Below, piece after piece: positions 16,494 to 25,471 of a stretch of DNA of 64,000 nt. The notes under the pieces are model-generated. The model was given only the letters and a program-made list of their open reading frames with translations. It was not told the DNA's origin and made no database searches. The translations under genes were made by a program, and so were the position numbers. Within the stretch, counting starts at the first letter, position 1; each line of letters begins with the position of its first letter. Source of the DNA: JBGSBR01 sp041730495 (GTDB lineage Bacteria; Patescibacteriota; Microgenomatia; UBA1406; GWC2-37-13); the NCBI GenBank assembly GCA_041730495.1, contig JBGSBR010000003.1, forward strand, positions 21,651-85,650. The letters are read 5' to 3'.

Positions 16494-16536
16494 AGTTTTA
16501 GTATGAAGTTTTGTAGTAGAGAAGTCAAGTCATTTA

Positions 16537-18063
16537 TCACGCTCTGATAAGTGCATATCCACCTAAATCTTCCATGACACCTTTTTCACTACAAAAGCGT
16601 GGAGCCCAGGTAATACGACCTATTCCAAGTGATTTTCCAAATGGTTGCTCATTCGACACTTTACCACTTTTCACTGCATATCGTGAAAATCTTACTGTAC
16701 CAGTAAATATACGTGCAAAAACGCTAGATGCACGAGTCCCTGGTCTATTAGGATCTTGGATACTTGTTGGGATATATTTATCTCTAATAAGTTGTAATAC
16801 TTGTTCTGGTATTGCTGTTGGATATAGTCTTTGTAATGATTCAATTGCAGCAAGTTGACCTTCATCTGTTAATAATGACTCATGTTTTTGATAATAACGT
16901 CTTAGTTGATTAGTTATTTTACCTTTTTCCATATCACTCATTTCTTGAGTTAAGAGGAACTCTAATTGCCCAGCAGTTGGGGGAATTGAATGAAACAAAT
17001 CTACTATATTTTTAATAACTGTTGAGCGTTTGAAACCTGCTTGTTCAAGTTGAGATCTCACTTGATGCAGAATATCTGACGATTGATTAATTTGATACTG
17101 CGTATGCAAGCTAAACAAATTTTGCTGTAATAAATCAAAAGGTTGCAATAAATGTTGTGTAAGCATTAAAGATTCTTGTAACGAAATCTCTCTACCTTCT
17201 GGGAGCGTCAATGCATATCCAAAAAAATTAGGTGCTAATCCTTTTTCGCGTCTACCTTGATCACGATGATATTCTAGTTCGAAATGACTTTCGCCAAAAA
17301 AATCTGTAGCATTCCGGCTTAGAATATCTTGCACTCCTTGATTTGTAACTTGATTAATTAATGCATCCCAAGGTGCAATTTGTTTCAACGCTAGTTTGGG
17401 TGAAAGTGGTGGTTCTGTATTTGCTTGCTCTTGAATAATCTCAATATGTTTAGCTGTTACATGGCCATGGAAAAATCGATTACTTTGAACACCTCTTGAA
17501 GTACCATATGTAGTTTCTGGATCATTTCCCACAACTAGATATGTTTCAATAATTTGACCCATTTCTTGATTACTAAGGTTTAAGGCATGCTGAAGTATAA
17601 AAACCGCTTTCTCTAATGATCCGCCGAAATGTTCTAATAATTGTGCATTTCTTTCAGGTGAAAATGTTCTTTGCATTTCCAATAAACTATATGGCAACAT
17701 TTCATCTGTATCATTTCCTTTTACACCTTGCCAAACCATCAAATGCGGAGAAATTACATCTCTATCTAAGTACTCGTCCGAAAATGTACCTCCAGCAGCT
17801 CTTATTGCTAATGCTAAGCTTTCAGTAGGTAAACTATATGGGACATGAGGTGAAGCGGCTATAGAAGTAAATGTTGTTTGGTCTTTATCATCAATGTATA
17901 ATCCCAGATCTTCTGTTTCACAAAATAAATCTTGGAGATTACTTTCTGTTCTTTTTCGTAAAGATTGTATACTTACAAATGGTACTAATGGAGTTTTATC
18001 ATCAAATTCCGCTATATTTTCAACTAAACTTGATAATACTTCTGAGTTCGACATATGTCTCAT
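16537..18063 (-). CDS. Large orphan protein of unknown function
   Basis: A 508-residue soluble protein I do not recognise. No signal peptide, membrane segment or metal-binding motif is evident; the C-terminal third is helical and rich in Gln and Leu. A TATGAT box lies 5 nt before the first ATG (MRHMSNSEV), while a second ATG is three codons later. The codons are strikingly AT-rich (TTA, AAT, CAA) compared with neighbouring housekeeping genes. It is one of eight similarly styled orphan genes in this window. Gene reality is supported by length and promoter placement. Confidence 0.65.
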   Translation of the reverse strand: MRHMSNSEVLSSLVENIAEFDDKTPLVPFVSIQSLRKRTESNLQDLFCETEDLGLYIDDKDQTTFTSIAASPHVPYSLPTESLALAIRAAGGTFSDEYLDRDVISPHLMVWQGVKGNDTDEMLPYSLLEMQRTFSPERNAQLLEHFGGSLEKAVFILQHALNLSNQEMGQIIETYLVVGNDPETTYGTSRGVQSNRFFHGHVTAKHIEIIQEQANTEPPLSPKLALKQIAPWDALINQVTNQGVQDILSRNATDFFGESHFELEYHRDQGRREKGLAPNFFGYALTLPEGREISLQESLMLTQHLLQPFDLLQQNLFSLHTQYQINQSSDILHQVRSQLEQAGFKRSTVIKNIVDLFHSIPPTAGQLEFLLTQEMSDMEKGKITNQLRRYYQKHESLLTDEGQLAAIESLQRLYPTAIPEQVLQLIRDKYIPTSIQDPNRPGTRASSVFARIFTGTVRFSRYAVKSGKVSNEQPFGKSLGIGRITWAPRFCSEKGVMEDLGGYALIRA

Positions 18064-18093
18064 AGTATATCATATGTGTGTAATAAATGTGTA

Positions 18094-19806
18094 TTATTCA
18101 GTCCGCTGATACACCCTCACCACCGGATGATCAAAGACAGTCCAGGTCTCTTCAGCTTGTTCATCAGGCATCTCCCAGATAGTTTTACCGAAGATCGTAA
18201 GTCGAGGATATGAAGTAAACTCTGCCACTAATTTGAAATCTGAATCTGCTGCAAAAAGCTCATCATAATACTCATTTACCTGTGGATAATCAGCTTGTAG
18301 TCGTGCACAACGATCCATGATGTAACCTTGCTTAAGCTCGTCTTCCCAGACTCGACCAGCATCTTTGCCAGTGCCAAATCGATAACAGGTACTATTGGCA
18401 AATACCCGTCGTGACGGGATCATCACATAATCTGCAGTCGATACATGGTAGTCAAGCTCATCTTGTAACTCTGGCACCATATGCATGTCATAGAAGTTAA
18501 ACGAAATATAGTCATATTGTTTGCCATCATACAAACCTTTTTCCATATAAGGTGCGGGAATCGGTACATCGACGACATTGGCAGTCTCTGCCAAGATCTT
18601 AGAATCTACTGGCATATTCTTATAGACCCATTCTGACGCTTGAAAACGCACATCAGGAGTCGTATAAATACTCAGATATGCTACACCCGGGATAATCATA
18701 AAGATACAGGCTACAAGAGCGATAACCTGATACCGCAATCTGGTAATCAGCTGCAAGAAAAGACAAACGCCAAGCACTATCAAAATTGGGTAAACTGGTG
18801 CTAGAAAACGAGTCCATTTCGCATAAATAAATGCTTGGGATAGAAATAAGATAATCACACTGCCACGTAACAACAAATTAGTGCGATTCCACGGTAGGAA
18901 AACAAATCCAAGTAACGATAAACTAAACAATGGCCAACCCAAAGCATAGGGAAACACTCGGAAAAACTGAAACACGACTGGTAGTGTGTACTCAAATGAT
19001 CGTGTGTAAAACGCTTTATAGCTTCCCAGTCCGACCGATGATTCATAACGGATAGAGTTGATAAAGTCTTGATAGTTGATCAGGTTATGCGGCGATGAGA
19101 TCAAGAAAACTAATGCAGTCAACATCATGAAATACACCATCGACAGTGCATAAGTGAGTGCTCTACGCTCACGTTTATCATGTTTATATGAAATCATAAT
19201 TGCGAGCACGGGTATAACCCCGAGACTAAGAGCAGATACTTTGGTCCCCAAAGCGAGACCCATCACAATTGCTGTTTTTTTCATAAAGCTTTTCAAACGC
19301 AAACTGCCTTGTACTAGCTCAATACCCCAGAGCGTCAAAATGCTCGTAAAGAACATCAGTAATGACTCTGTCGTACCAAAATGCCCAAGCTGGATCATTA
19401 CCGGAACGAAAATGAAACTTAATAAAGCAAGTACTCGTTGCAAATAACTTAGTTTGAAGAGCCGATGCACGATCTGGTACTGAATGTAGATTGTAAGCAG
19501 TGATGCAATAGCTGAGATGAAACGTAATGTCAGTGTCACTGATGCTGTACTGATCGGAATATGCAGTGCATGTTGCAACTGACTCATGAAGTAGCTAAGG
19601 TACAACGGAAACTGTCCATACGCATAAAAATGAGGATTTAGACAATCTGGTGATGGAAATGAAGGACAACTTAACTGATTAACCGCAATTACCATATTGC
19701 GCTCATCTGGATGCATCGGATACGGAAGTCCCCACTCAATTCCTGCAAATCTAGTCGCTATGGCGAGTAAAATGAGGGTAAATGTAATTAATTTCCAGTA
19801 TTTCAT
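18094..19806 (-). CDS. GT-C family membrane glycosyltransferase (PMT/ArnT-like, GT39-type)
   Basis: A 570-residue polytopic membrane protein. The first luminal loop carries MHPDERNMV (HPDE at residues 32-35), the acidic motif of lipid-phosphate-sugar-dependent GT-C transferases of the PMT/ArnT group. About ten hydrophobic segments follow up to residue 385, then a soluble extracytoplasmic C-terminal domain of about 185 residues. It would transfer a sugar from a polyprenyl-phosphate donor to protein or lipid outside the membrane; acceptor and sugar are unknown. It stands apart from the glycan cluster at 48-64 kb. Confidence 0.8.
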   Translation of the reverse strand: MKYWKLITFTLILLAIATRFAGIEWGLPYPMHPDERNMVIAVNQLSCPSFPSPDCLNPHFYAYGQFPLYLSYFMSQLQHALHIPISTASVTLTLRFISAIASLLTIYIQYQIVHRLFKLSYLQRVLALLSFIFVPVMIQLGHFGTTESLLMFFTSILTLWGIELVQGSLRLKSFMKKTAIVMGLALGTKVSALSLGVIPVLAIMISYKHDKRERRALTYALSMVYFMMLTALVFLISSPHNLINYQDFINSIRYESSVGLGSYKAFYTRSFEYTLPVVFQFFRVFPYALGWPLFSLSLLGFVFLPWNRTNLLLRGSVIILFLSQAFIYAKWTRFLAPVYPILIVLGVCLFLQLITRLRYQVIALVACIFMIIPGVAYLSIYTTPDVRFQASEWVYKNMPVDSKILAETANVVDVPIPAPYMEKGLYDGKQYDYISFNFYDMHMVPELQDELDYHVSTADYVMIPSRRVFANSTCYRFGTGKDAGRVWEDELKQGYIMDRCARLQADYPQVNEYYDELFAADSDFKLVAEFTSYPRLTIFGKTIWEMPDEQAEETWTVFDHPVVRVYQRTE

Positions 19807-20030
19807 ATAATGTATATATTGTAGTGATATGAGTTATTGTACTAATCTTGATATAATATAAAGCAGAGAATCGCTTTAAAACAATCAGTATAGTAAATTT
19901 AAACTTGATTTTTTGGACCTTTCTTACTATTATATAGCTGTTATTGAAAATCCTTTTGGATTTGAAATCCATCCGAAGTCATAATTAGTTTGACGAAGGA
20001 GGATTAAATCATTTTATATCAAACCTTTTT
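19807..20030 (+). promoter_or_regulatory. rpsF operon promoter and leader
   Basis: TGATATAAT (19849-19857) is an extended -10. The transcript would have a leader of about 165 nt with three potential hairpins: AAAGC/GCTTT just after the start, AATCC-TTTT-GGATT, and the repeat-type hairpin closed by AATCC/GGATT. S6:S18-binding leaders are known before rpsF in many bacteria and contain a CCG element; a CCG lies in the third hairpin at 19973-19975. Equivalence is unproven. Confidence 0.5.
19949..20005. repeat. Dispersed hairpin repeat, copy 2
   Basis: It has the same layout as 6503-6556: a short hairpin, then TTGAAATCC, TCCG, an inner stem (GTCA/TGAC) and CGAAGGAGGATT. The loop and inner stem sequences differ while pairing is kept. 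Here it lies in the rpsF leader. Confidence 0.55.
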
Positions 20031-20342
20031 ATGAATAGATACGAATTTACCTTTATTCTCGACGATACAAAAGTTTTAAAAACTCTTGAAGAAGTACTTG
20101 AATCATTTGACGGAAAAAAAGTAGAAGAAAATGCTTGGGGAAAACGAACATTTGCTTATCCAATCAACAAACTTACTGCTGGCGAATACTTCACATGGCA
20201 GATTGATATGCCTTCAGAGAAACTCAATGACTTTAAACTGAAACTTAACTACGATCAAATCGTAATGCGTTATCTTATAATGACTGTAGATCAAAGAGTT
20301 AAAAAAGTCGCTAAACCTAGAAAAGAGAAGAAAGCAGAGTAA
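20031..20342 (+). CDS. rpsF: Ribosomal protein S6
   Basis: A small-subunit protein that pairs with S18 on the 16S platform. The 103-residue length is normal. The N-terminus MNRYEFTFILDD fits the family, followed by GKRTFAYPINKLTAGEYFTWQID and a basic C-terminal tail (KKVAKPRKEKK). It is the first gene of rpsF-ssb-rpsR, the standard bacterial order. No L9 gene follows rpsR. Confidence 0.95.
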   Translation: MNRYEFTFILDDTKVLKTLEEVLESFDGKKVEENAWGKRTFAYPINKLTAGEYFTWQIDMPSEKLNDFKLKLNYDQIVMRYLIMTVDQRVKKVAKPRKEKKAE

Positions 20343-20373
20343 TCTCATCGATTACTAGTTTATAAGAATATAT

Positions 20374-20874
20374 ATGTCCAGTCGTTCCATCAACAAAGTA
20401 GTATTGCTCGGAAACCTCACCCGTGACCCAGAACTCAAATATACTCCTGCGGGAACTGCAGTCTGTACTTTTGGTCTTGCAACAAATCGTTCTTGGACCA
20501 CAGCAGACGGACAAACCAAAGAAGAAGCACAGTATCATCGTGTAGTAGCATGGCAGAAGCTTGCCGAACTTTGTGGCAAACTGCTCAACAAAGGTAAAAA
20601 AGTTTATCTTGAAGGCCGTATAACATATCGCAGCTACAAAGATAAAAACGATCAAGAAAAAAGTATTACTGAAATTGTTTTGGATGATTTTATCGTCTTC
20701 AGTGACGGTAAAACTGCAGGCGGAAGCTATGCAGCTGATGATCATGCCGGCGCCACTGGCGGAGGATCAACCACACAATCAGATGATACAAATGATACAT
20801 CTGCCAATAGTTCCCTTGGCACCACATCAACAAGTAATGATGAAGATGTAAATCCTGATGACATTCCGTTCTAA
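20374..20874 (+). CDS. ssb: Single-stranded DNA-binding protein
   Basis: An essential ssDNA-binding protein for replication and repair. The OB fold spans residues 1 to about 108 (KVVLLGNLTRDPELKYT, later GKKVYLEGRITYRSYKDKN). A low-complexity Gly/Ser/Thr/Asp linker follows, and the tail ends DDIPF, the conserved acidic tip that recruits partner proteins. Length is 166 residues. It sits between rpsF and rpsR with short gaps. Confidence 0.96.
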   Translation: MSSRSINKVVLLGNLTRDPELKYTPAGTAVCTFGLATNRSWTTADGQTKEEAQYHRVVAWQKLAELCGKLLNKGKKVYLEGRITYRSYKDKNDQEKSITEIVLDDFIVFSDGKTAGGSYAADDHAGATGGGSTTQSDDTNDTSANSSLGTTSTSNDEDVNPDDIPF

Positions 20875-20898
20875 TTATTAATATATATTTAAACTTAA

Positions 20899-21108
20899 AT
20901 GAAAGCTTGTTTTTTCTGTAAATTTAACATCGAACCTAATTACAAAGATCTCGAAAATCTTGAAAAGTTTTTGACTGGTCGTAAAAAGATCGCTAGTCGT
21001 GAAAACAGTAATGTTTGCGCCAAGCATCAACGTATGCTGTCAAAACAGATCAAGCATGCACGATATCTTGCTCTCGTCCCATACACCTCATATCAAGGTA
21101 TGGTCTAA
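20899..21108 (+). CDS. rpsR: Ribosomal protein S18
   Basis: A 69-residue small-subunit protein, partner of S6. Visible features are CFFCKFNIEPNYKD at the N-terminus and the rRNA-binding segment (VCAKHQRMLSKQIKHARYLALVPY). Three Cys residues at the N-terminus and centre (CFFC plus VCAKH) resemble zinc-type S18 variants. It is the last gene of the operon. The absent rplI agrees with reports that several CPR lineages lack L9. Confidence 0.94.
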   Translation: MKACFFCKFNIEPNYKDLENLEKFLTGRKKIASRENSNVCAKHQRMLSKQIKHARYLALVPYTSYQGMV

Positions 21109-21151
21109 TCTAAAACAGCTCATTTGGCTCTTCCTTTTTGCTGTCTGGGTT

Positions 21152-21160
21152 TGTTATAAT
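21152..21160 (+). promoter_or_regulatory. Extended -10, 6 nt before the 21167 gene
   Basis: TGTTATAAT followed by GATTAG and the ATG. A leaderless transcript is predicted. Confidence 0.6.
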
Positions 21161-21166
21161 GATTAG

Positions 21167-21883
21167 ATGAAAGTCCCTGTACGAGTTTCTACTGATGGTG
21201 AACTGCTTATAAAAGTCGGTCAGATTGTCGATTTTAAAACTCCTTTGAAACGTAGCAAAAGTAAAAAACATGTTACTGTTCCCTTGGCTGATCTTCTCAA
21301 ATTTAAACCAGAAAAAATCTTTTTACTTCTCAAAAAGGGAATCGGTGATGCACTTCGTAAAGGAGAGATGCTGGCTGAATCCAAAACTATGTTTAGCACC
21401 AAACAATATGTCAGTGAGTTTGATGGTGTACTCAAAGAAATCGATCATGAGACTGGATCTATCGTAGTCGAAGTGCGCGAGGGTGATCAAGAAACTGAGT
21501 TTTGTTTTTTCAGTGGAGAAGTGACAGGCATCGAACAAGATATTATCGAGCTCAAAGTAAATAAAGTCCAAGAGTTTCCACTTGCAGAAAACAAGCAATA
21601 TGTCGGATCCGAAGTCTTCTATCATTTTAACCCGACTGATACCGTGACTGATGATGATATTGATGATAAATGTATCTGCACACTAGAGCTCAGCCCACTC
21701 GATAATCCCAAACTTGAAGCTTTAGGTGCAAAAGGTCTAATCACCTTTAAAAAACCCTCTATACTTTCTAGTATTAAACATTTATTTCTCAAAAAAGAAG
21801 AAGATCTTCATGAAGTCATGAAACATCAACTTCCGTACTGCATCGTCTCACTCAGTGGTGATACGATATATTTCTACCAATAA
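21167..21883 (+). CDS. Barrel-sandwich/lipoyl-like domain protein of unknown function
   Basis: A 238-residue soluble protein. The first 110 residues have a repeating strand pattern like barrel-sandwich hybrid domains: VRVSTDGELLIKVGQIVDF, then GDALRKGEMLAESK, then EFDGVLKEIDHETGSIVVEV. There is no lipoyl-Lys motif. The C-terminal half has two Cys (CICTLEL) and no clear fold. It directly precedes the S41 protease gene by 2 nt, so it is probably cotranscribed and may act in the same envelope process. I do not assign a function. Confidence 0.7.
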   Translation: MKVPVRVSTDGELLIKVGQIVDFKTPLKRSKSKKHVTVPLADLLKFKPEKIFLLLKKGIGDALRKGEMLAESKTMFSTKQYVSEFDGVLKEIDHETGSIVVEVREGDQETEFCFFSGEVTGIEQDIIELKVNKVQEFPLAENKQYVGSEVFYHFNPTDTVTDDDIDDKCICTLELSPLDNPKLEALGAKGLITFKKPSILSSIKHLFLKKEEDLHEVMKHQLPYCIVSLSGDTIYFYQ

Positions 21884-21885
21884 TT

Positions 21886-23145
21886 ATGCAAAAACCTCAA
21901 CGTAAAAACCTTACTGATATTCTGATGTATGTCGCAATTGCGATATTTCTTTTTGGTTCAGGTTATAAAACCGCCGAATGGAATATCACACACAACTCAC
22001 GAGAACGTGCATCTTACACCATTTTCAACTCTGAAAATAATACTGTTACCGATAAAAACGGCAATAATATTGATTTCAGTCTTTTCTGGGATACCTGGGA
22101 AAAACTTGAGCAAAAGTATATCGATGATAAAAAACTTGATCCCGAGAAAATGTATTACGGTGCAATCAAAGGTATGGTCGCCTCAGTCGATGATCAATAT
22201 ACCTTTTTCCTGACTCCAGAAGAAAATCAACAAAGTAAAGATGATCTCGGTGGTAAGTTCCAAGGAATTGGAGCACAGCTGGGTCTCAAAGCCAATCGCA
22301 TCGTCGTGATCGCACCTCTCAAAGATTCACCAGCGGAAAAAGCTGGACTTCGAGCAGGTGATTTTATCAACAAAGTCGATGACAAACCAACCAAAGGTTG
22401 GACTTTGTTTGAAGCAGTCTCCAAGATCCGTGGTGAAGAAGGCACATCTGTCACATTGACATATGAACGTGGAGGTGCTGAAAAAGATGTCACCATCACT
22501 CGTCAAGAGATCGCTGTCAAATCTGTTGAGCTGACTTATGAACAATCAGGAAACAAACGTATTGCACATCTTGTACTTAATCAGTTTGGCGATAATACCA
22601 ACACTGAGTGGGATGCAGCAGTAACAAATATCAAAACTGAGTATGATGCAGGTCGTATCACCGGTATGGTACTCGATGTCCGTGATAATCCAGGTGGTTA
22701 TCTCGATGGTGCAGTCTATACAGCTTCAGAGTTCATCGGACGTGGTGAAAAAGTAGTAACACAAGAAACCACAACGGGCGATAACATGACATACACTGCA
22801 GAACGTACTGGCAAACTAACAGAGATTCCACTTGTCGTGCTGATCAACGAAGGCTCAGCTTCAGCTTCTGAGATTCTAGCAGGAGCACTTAGAGATCATG
22901 ATCGTGCAGTACTTATTGGTCAAAAAAGTTTCGGAAAAGGATCTGTCCAAGAAGCTGTTGACCTCAAAAATGGTGCTGGACTTCATGTCACGATCGCTAA
23001 ATGGATCTTACCAGACGGTGAATGGATCAATGGCAAAGGTATTGAGCCAGCTATCAAAGTCGAAAATGTCATAGAAGAAGGAAATACTATCACCAAAGAA
23101 ACTGATGCACAGCTCAAAAAAGCGCTCGAAGAAGTATCTAAGTAA
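21886..23145 (+). CDS. ctpA: C-terminal processing peptidase (S41), membrane-anchored
   Basis: A Ser/Lys-dyad protease of the CtpA/Prc family acting outside the cytoplasmic membrane. It has an N-terminal TM anchor (about residues 12-26), a PDZ domain near 125-205, and the catalytic region with GSASASEI at 323-330 and the Lys of FGKGSVQ (Lys351). Length is 419 residues. It is followed by an HtrA protease gene, so envelope protein quality control is concentrated here. The start overlaps nothing and lies 2 nt after the preceding stop. Confidence 0.95.
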   Translation: MQKPQRKNLTDILMYVAIAIFLFGSGYKTAEWNITHNSRERASYTIFNSENNTVTDKNGNNIDFSLFWDTWEKLEQKYIDDKKLDPEKMYYGAIKGMVASVDDQYTFFLTPEENQQSKDDLGGKFQGIGAQLGLKANRIVVIAPLKDSPAEKAGLRAGDFINKVDDKPTKGWTLFEAVSKIRGEEGTSVTLTYERGGAEKDVTITRQEIAVKSVELTYEQSGNKRIAHLVLNQFGDNTNTEWDAAVTNIKTEYDAGRITGMVLDVRDNPGGYLDGAVYTASEFIGRGEKVVTQETTTGDNMTYTAERTGKLTEIPLVVLINEGSASASEILAGALRDHDRAVLIGQKSFGKGSVQEAVDLKNGAGLHVTIAKWILPDGEWINGKGIEPAIKVENVIEEGNTITKETDAQLKKALEEVSK

Positions 23146-23196
23146 GCCTGTTTTTAGCGAACATTCAGTTTGGCTTAGTACATTTATATACTAGAT

Positions 23197-24360
23197 ATGA
23201 ATAACAGCCAAAAAATCATCCTCGGTATAGCAATTGTCATCTTAGGCATAGCTGGTGTGCAACAGTTTCAACAGCAAAATCTCACAGCAGATCCTCGAAG
23301 CTTGCTCAATCGTCTCAATCAGCCGCCTACACTCCGTGATACTCCCAAGCAAATTGTCTATGAAGAGTCTGTCGTAACCGAGGTGATCGAAGAATCACTA
23401 CCATCTGTCGTCACGATCGGCATCTCAAAAACTACCGCAGGATCAACATTTGAGATTAATCCGTTTGATCCTTTTGATAGCTTTAACCGTACTCCAGAAG
23501 GTGAGCGTACCATCGAACAAAATATCGGTAGTGGATTCATCATCTCTGCCGATGGCCTGATCATCACCAATAAACATGTGGTCTCCGATACAGATGCTAC
23601 ATATCAAGTGCTTGATAATGATCAAAAGAAATACAATGTAGAGCAGATTTATCGTGATCCTTTAAATGATTTAGCAATTTTGAAGATCAATGCTAATAAT
23701 CTAAAACCACTAAAACTTGGGGATTCATCAAAACTTCAACTAGGACAGATGGCTATTGCTATCGGTACGCCTCTTGGCGAGTTTCAAAATACGGTGACAA
23801 CTGGTATTGTGTCAGGTATTGCTCGTGGTATCACGGCTGGGTCACCGTTTGAAGGATTTGTCGAAAAGCTTGATAATGTAATTCAAACAGATGCTGCTAT
23901 CAGTCCTGGTAACTCTGGTGGCCCATTACTGAACTCTTCTGGCGAAGCAATTGGTGTCAACACAGCTATCGCCAGTGAAGGACAGAATATTGGTTTTGCT
24001 ATCCCGATCAATGTCGTCAAAACCTTGATTCAAACATTTGAAAGTAATGGTGGTACATTTGAACGACCATATATTGGTGTCCGCTATCAAATGCTTGATC
24101 AACGTACCGCAGTGCTCAATGATCTCGTCCAAGGTGCGTATGTCGAGTCAGTAGTTGAAGATTCACCAGCTGCTAAAGCAGGTATTCAAGCCGATGATAT
24201 CATCACAGAGTTTGATGGTAAAAAAATTGAAGGCGACGATGCGGAAAGCTTAACCAAACTGATCCTGGATAAAAATATCGGCGATCGAGTCGGCATCAAA
24301 TACTGGAGAAATGGCGAAATACAGACCGCGGTGCTGACACTTGAAGGATTTAGTGAGTGA
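23197..24360 (+). CDS. htrA: HtrA/DegP-type serine protease with PDZ domain
   Basis: A membrane-anchored trypsin-like protease and chaperone. It has an N-terminal TM (about residues 6-20), the catalytic triad His127 (TNKHVV), Asp158 (PLNDLAI) and Ser240 (GNSGGPL), and one C-terminal PDZ domain from about residue 285 (VESVVEDSPAAKAGIQADDI). Length of 387 residues is usual for one-PDZ forms. It follows ctpA by 51 nt. Its last 11 nt overlap the 3' end of a convergent orphan gene. Confidence 0.96.
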   Translation: MNNSQKIILGIAIVILGIAGVQQFQQQNLTADPRSLLNRLNQPPTLRDTPKQIVYEESVVTEVIEESLPSVVTIGISKTTAGSTFEINPFDPFDSFNRTPEGERTIEQNIGSGFIISADGLIITNKHVVSDTDATYQVLDNDQKKYNVEQIYRDPLNDLAILKINANNLKPLKLGDSSKLQLGQMAIAIGTPLGEFQNTVTTGIVSGIARGITAGSPFEGFVEKLDNVIQTDAAISPGNSGGPLLNSSGEAIGVNTAIASEGQNIGFAIPINVVKTLIQTFESNGGTFERPYIGVRYQMLDQRTAVLNDLVQGAYVESVVEDSPAAKAGIQADDIITEFDGKKIEGDDAESLTKLILDKNIGDRVGIKYWRNGEIQTAVLTLEGFSE

Positions 24361-25255
24361 TTTTCTCTTCGAGTGCTTGCTTTTGTGCTTTAAATATCTC
24401 ACCATTTAAAACAATAGAAATTACTGGGGTGACTAATCCTTGATTCATTAAGCTTCCTAGATCTGCTTCCTCTTCAGGACCAATCCCTATGAAACTCACA
24501 AATATAGTATGATCTGTTGCGACATCTCCCACTCTCGTAGCGAAAGTTGCTGAAGGTACTTCTTTAGAAGTAATTACAGGAACAACTGTTTTTCTTTCTA
24601 CACCTTTAACTTTTTGTGTTCTTTCTTCCTCACTTATAGTTGTGACAGTGCGATTCAATCTTAAGCGTGCGTTCCAATCCGAACCTACGAAGTGGCTGAA
24701 CTTTTTCTGAATATCTTCTTTTCCAACTGCAACTGTTTGTTTTATAAAGTCATTCCAAGTCTCGCCTTGAGCCAAAACACCCATTTCTTGAGCTAATGTT
24801 TGTGTTACAGCAGTATTAATTTTCATGGCTCCTGTATAAGATCCTTCATTAGGATTGTTTGAATCGTACCAAAAAGGAGGAATTGTATATGCCATTGCAC
24901 CTGTAGCTTCAGTTGTCGATGCTATGTGAGCTGCAAGGCGATCCATGTGTCTAGCTATTTGCATGCCTGGAGTTCTTAGATCTCTTAGCTCAGGGCTTAC
25001 AGAACTAAAAGGTATTTTTTTAGATACAGTAACTAATTCCGCGACACCAGGTAATAGACTTGCTAAGCGTAAATCATTGGGGTTGTAGTTTGAAGGAAGC
25101 GTACTAACTATACTATTAGCATCAAGCATATCGACATGTACTTGTGGTTCTAGTCCTGCTACTGCATCTTCGACAGCACTTTCATAATGAAATGGAGTAT
25201 CTGATGGATATGCGGGAGTGAGAATTACATGATTTCGTTCAATATTGAGTGACAT
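24350..25255 (-). CDS. Orphan protein of unknown function
   Basis: A 301-residue soluble protein with no recognisable domain. It is fairly hydrophilic, with no signal peptide. A segment SDWNARLRLNRTVTTISEEE and a late VFVSFIGIGPEEEADL-like stretch suggest an alpha/beta fold, but I cannot name it. TATAAG lies 5 nt upstream of the ATG on the minus strand, consistent with a leaderless transcript and with this start. Codon use is AT-rich. Its tail overlaps the htrA stop by 11 nt. Confidence 0.65.
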   Translation of the reverse strand: MSLNIERNHVILTPAYPSDTPFHYESAVEDAVAGLEPQVHVDMLDANSIVSTLPSNYNPNDLRLASLLPGVAELVTVSKKIPFSSVSPELRDLRTPGMQIARHMDRLAAHIASTTEATGAMAYTIPPFWYDSNNPNEGSYTGAMKINTAVTQTLAQEMGVLAQGETWNDFIKQTVAVGKEDIQKKFSHFVGSDWNARLRLNRTVTTISEEERTQKVKGVERKTVVPVITSKEVPSATFATRVGDVATDHTIFVSFIGIGPEEEADLGSLMNQGLVTPVISIVLNGEIFKAQKQALEEKITH

Positions 25256-25356
25256 AGTATCTTATAGATTTGTAAACACGGATATTATACTATGTACTCC
25301 ACTGATTGCAAATTTATATATAATTGCTGACCACACTGGATAGTTTCAGCTAATTT

Positions 25357-25365
25357 TGGTATAAT
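25357..25365 (+). promoter_or_regulatory. Extended -10 promoter of the hisS leader
   Basis: TGGTATAAT lies 6 nt before the leader-peptide ATG, so the leader peptide would be translated from the very 5' end of the transcript. Confidence 0.65.
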
Positions 25366-25371
25366 ATACCT

Positions 25372-25419
25372 ATGGAAAAAGAGATAAATAACACAGTTTT
25401 ACATCATCACCTCAGGTAA
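25372..25419 (+). CDS. Histidine-rich leader peptide of hisS
   Basis: A 15-codon open frame reading MEKEINNTVLHHHLR, then TAA. Three consecutive His codons (CAT CAT CAC, 25402-25410) sit five codons before the stop. It begins 6 nt after a perfect extended -10 box and ends just before competing hairpins and a terminator. This is the organisation of classic amino-acid-specific attenuator peptides such as HisL, but placed before a histidyl-tRNA synthetase gene. Too short to be expected by chance with this exact content and context. Confidence 0.8.
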   Translation: MEKEINNTVLHHHLR

Positions 25420-25453
25420 TCGGAGGTGTATTCCATATGGTCTAACCCTCCGA
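25408..25453 (+). promoter_or_regulatory. Attenuator: mutually exclusive 1:2 and 2:3 pairings
   Basis: Segment 1 CACCTC (25408-25413, the last His codon plus the Leu codon) pairs with segment 2 GAGGTG (25423-25428). Segment 2, as TCGGAGG (25420-25426), can instead pair over 7 bp with segment 3 CCTCCGA (25447-25453), which is the 5' arm of the terminator. A ribosome stalled at the His codons would mask segment 1, free segment 2 to pair with 3, and prevent termination. Confidence 0.78.
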
Positions 25454-25471
25454 AACGGAGGGCTTTTTTTT
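25446..25471 (+). terminator. Intrinsic terminator of the hisS attenuator
   Basis: CCCTCCG, loop AAA, CGGAGGG, then C and eight T. This is the strongest terminator in the window, and it lies upstream of the gene rather than after one. Confidence 0.88.

Noticed and set aside
25408..25471. T-box riboswitch upstream of hisS
   Set aside because: No specifier-loop architecture, no T-box AGGGTGGNACCGCG-type sequence and too little room; the short His-codon ORF and three overlapping pairings explain the region better.
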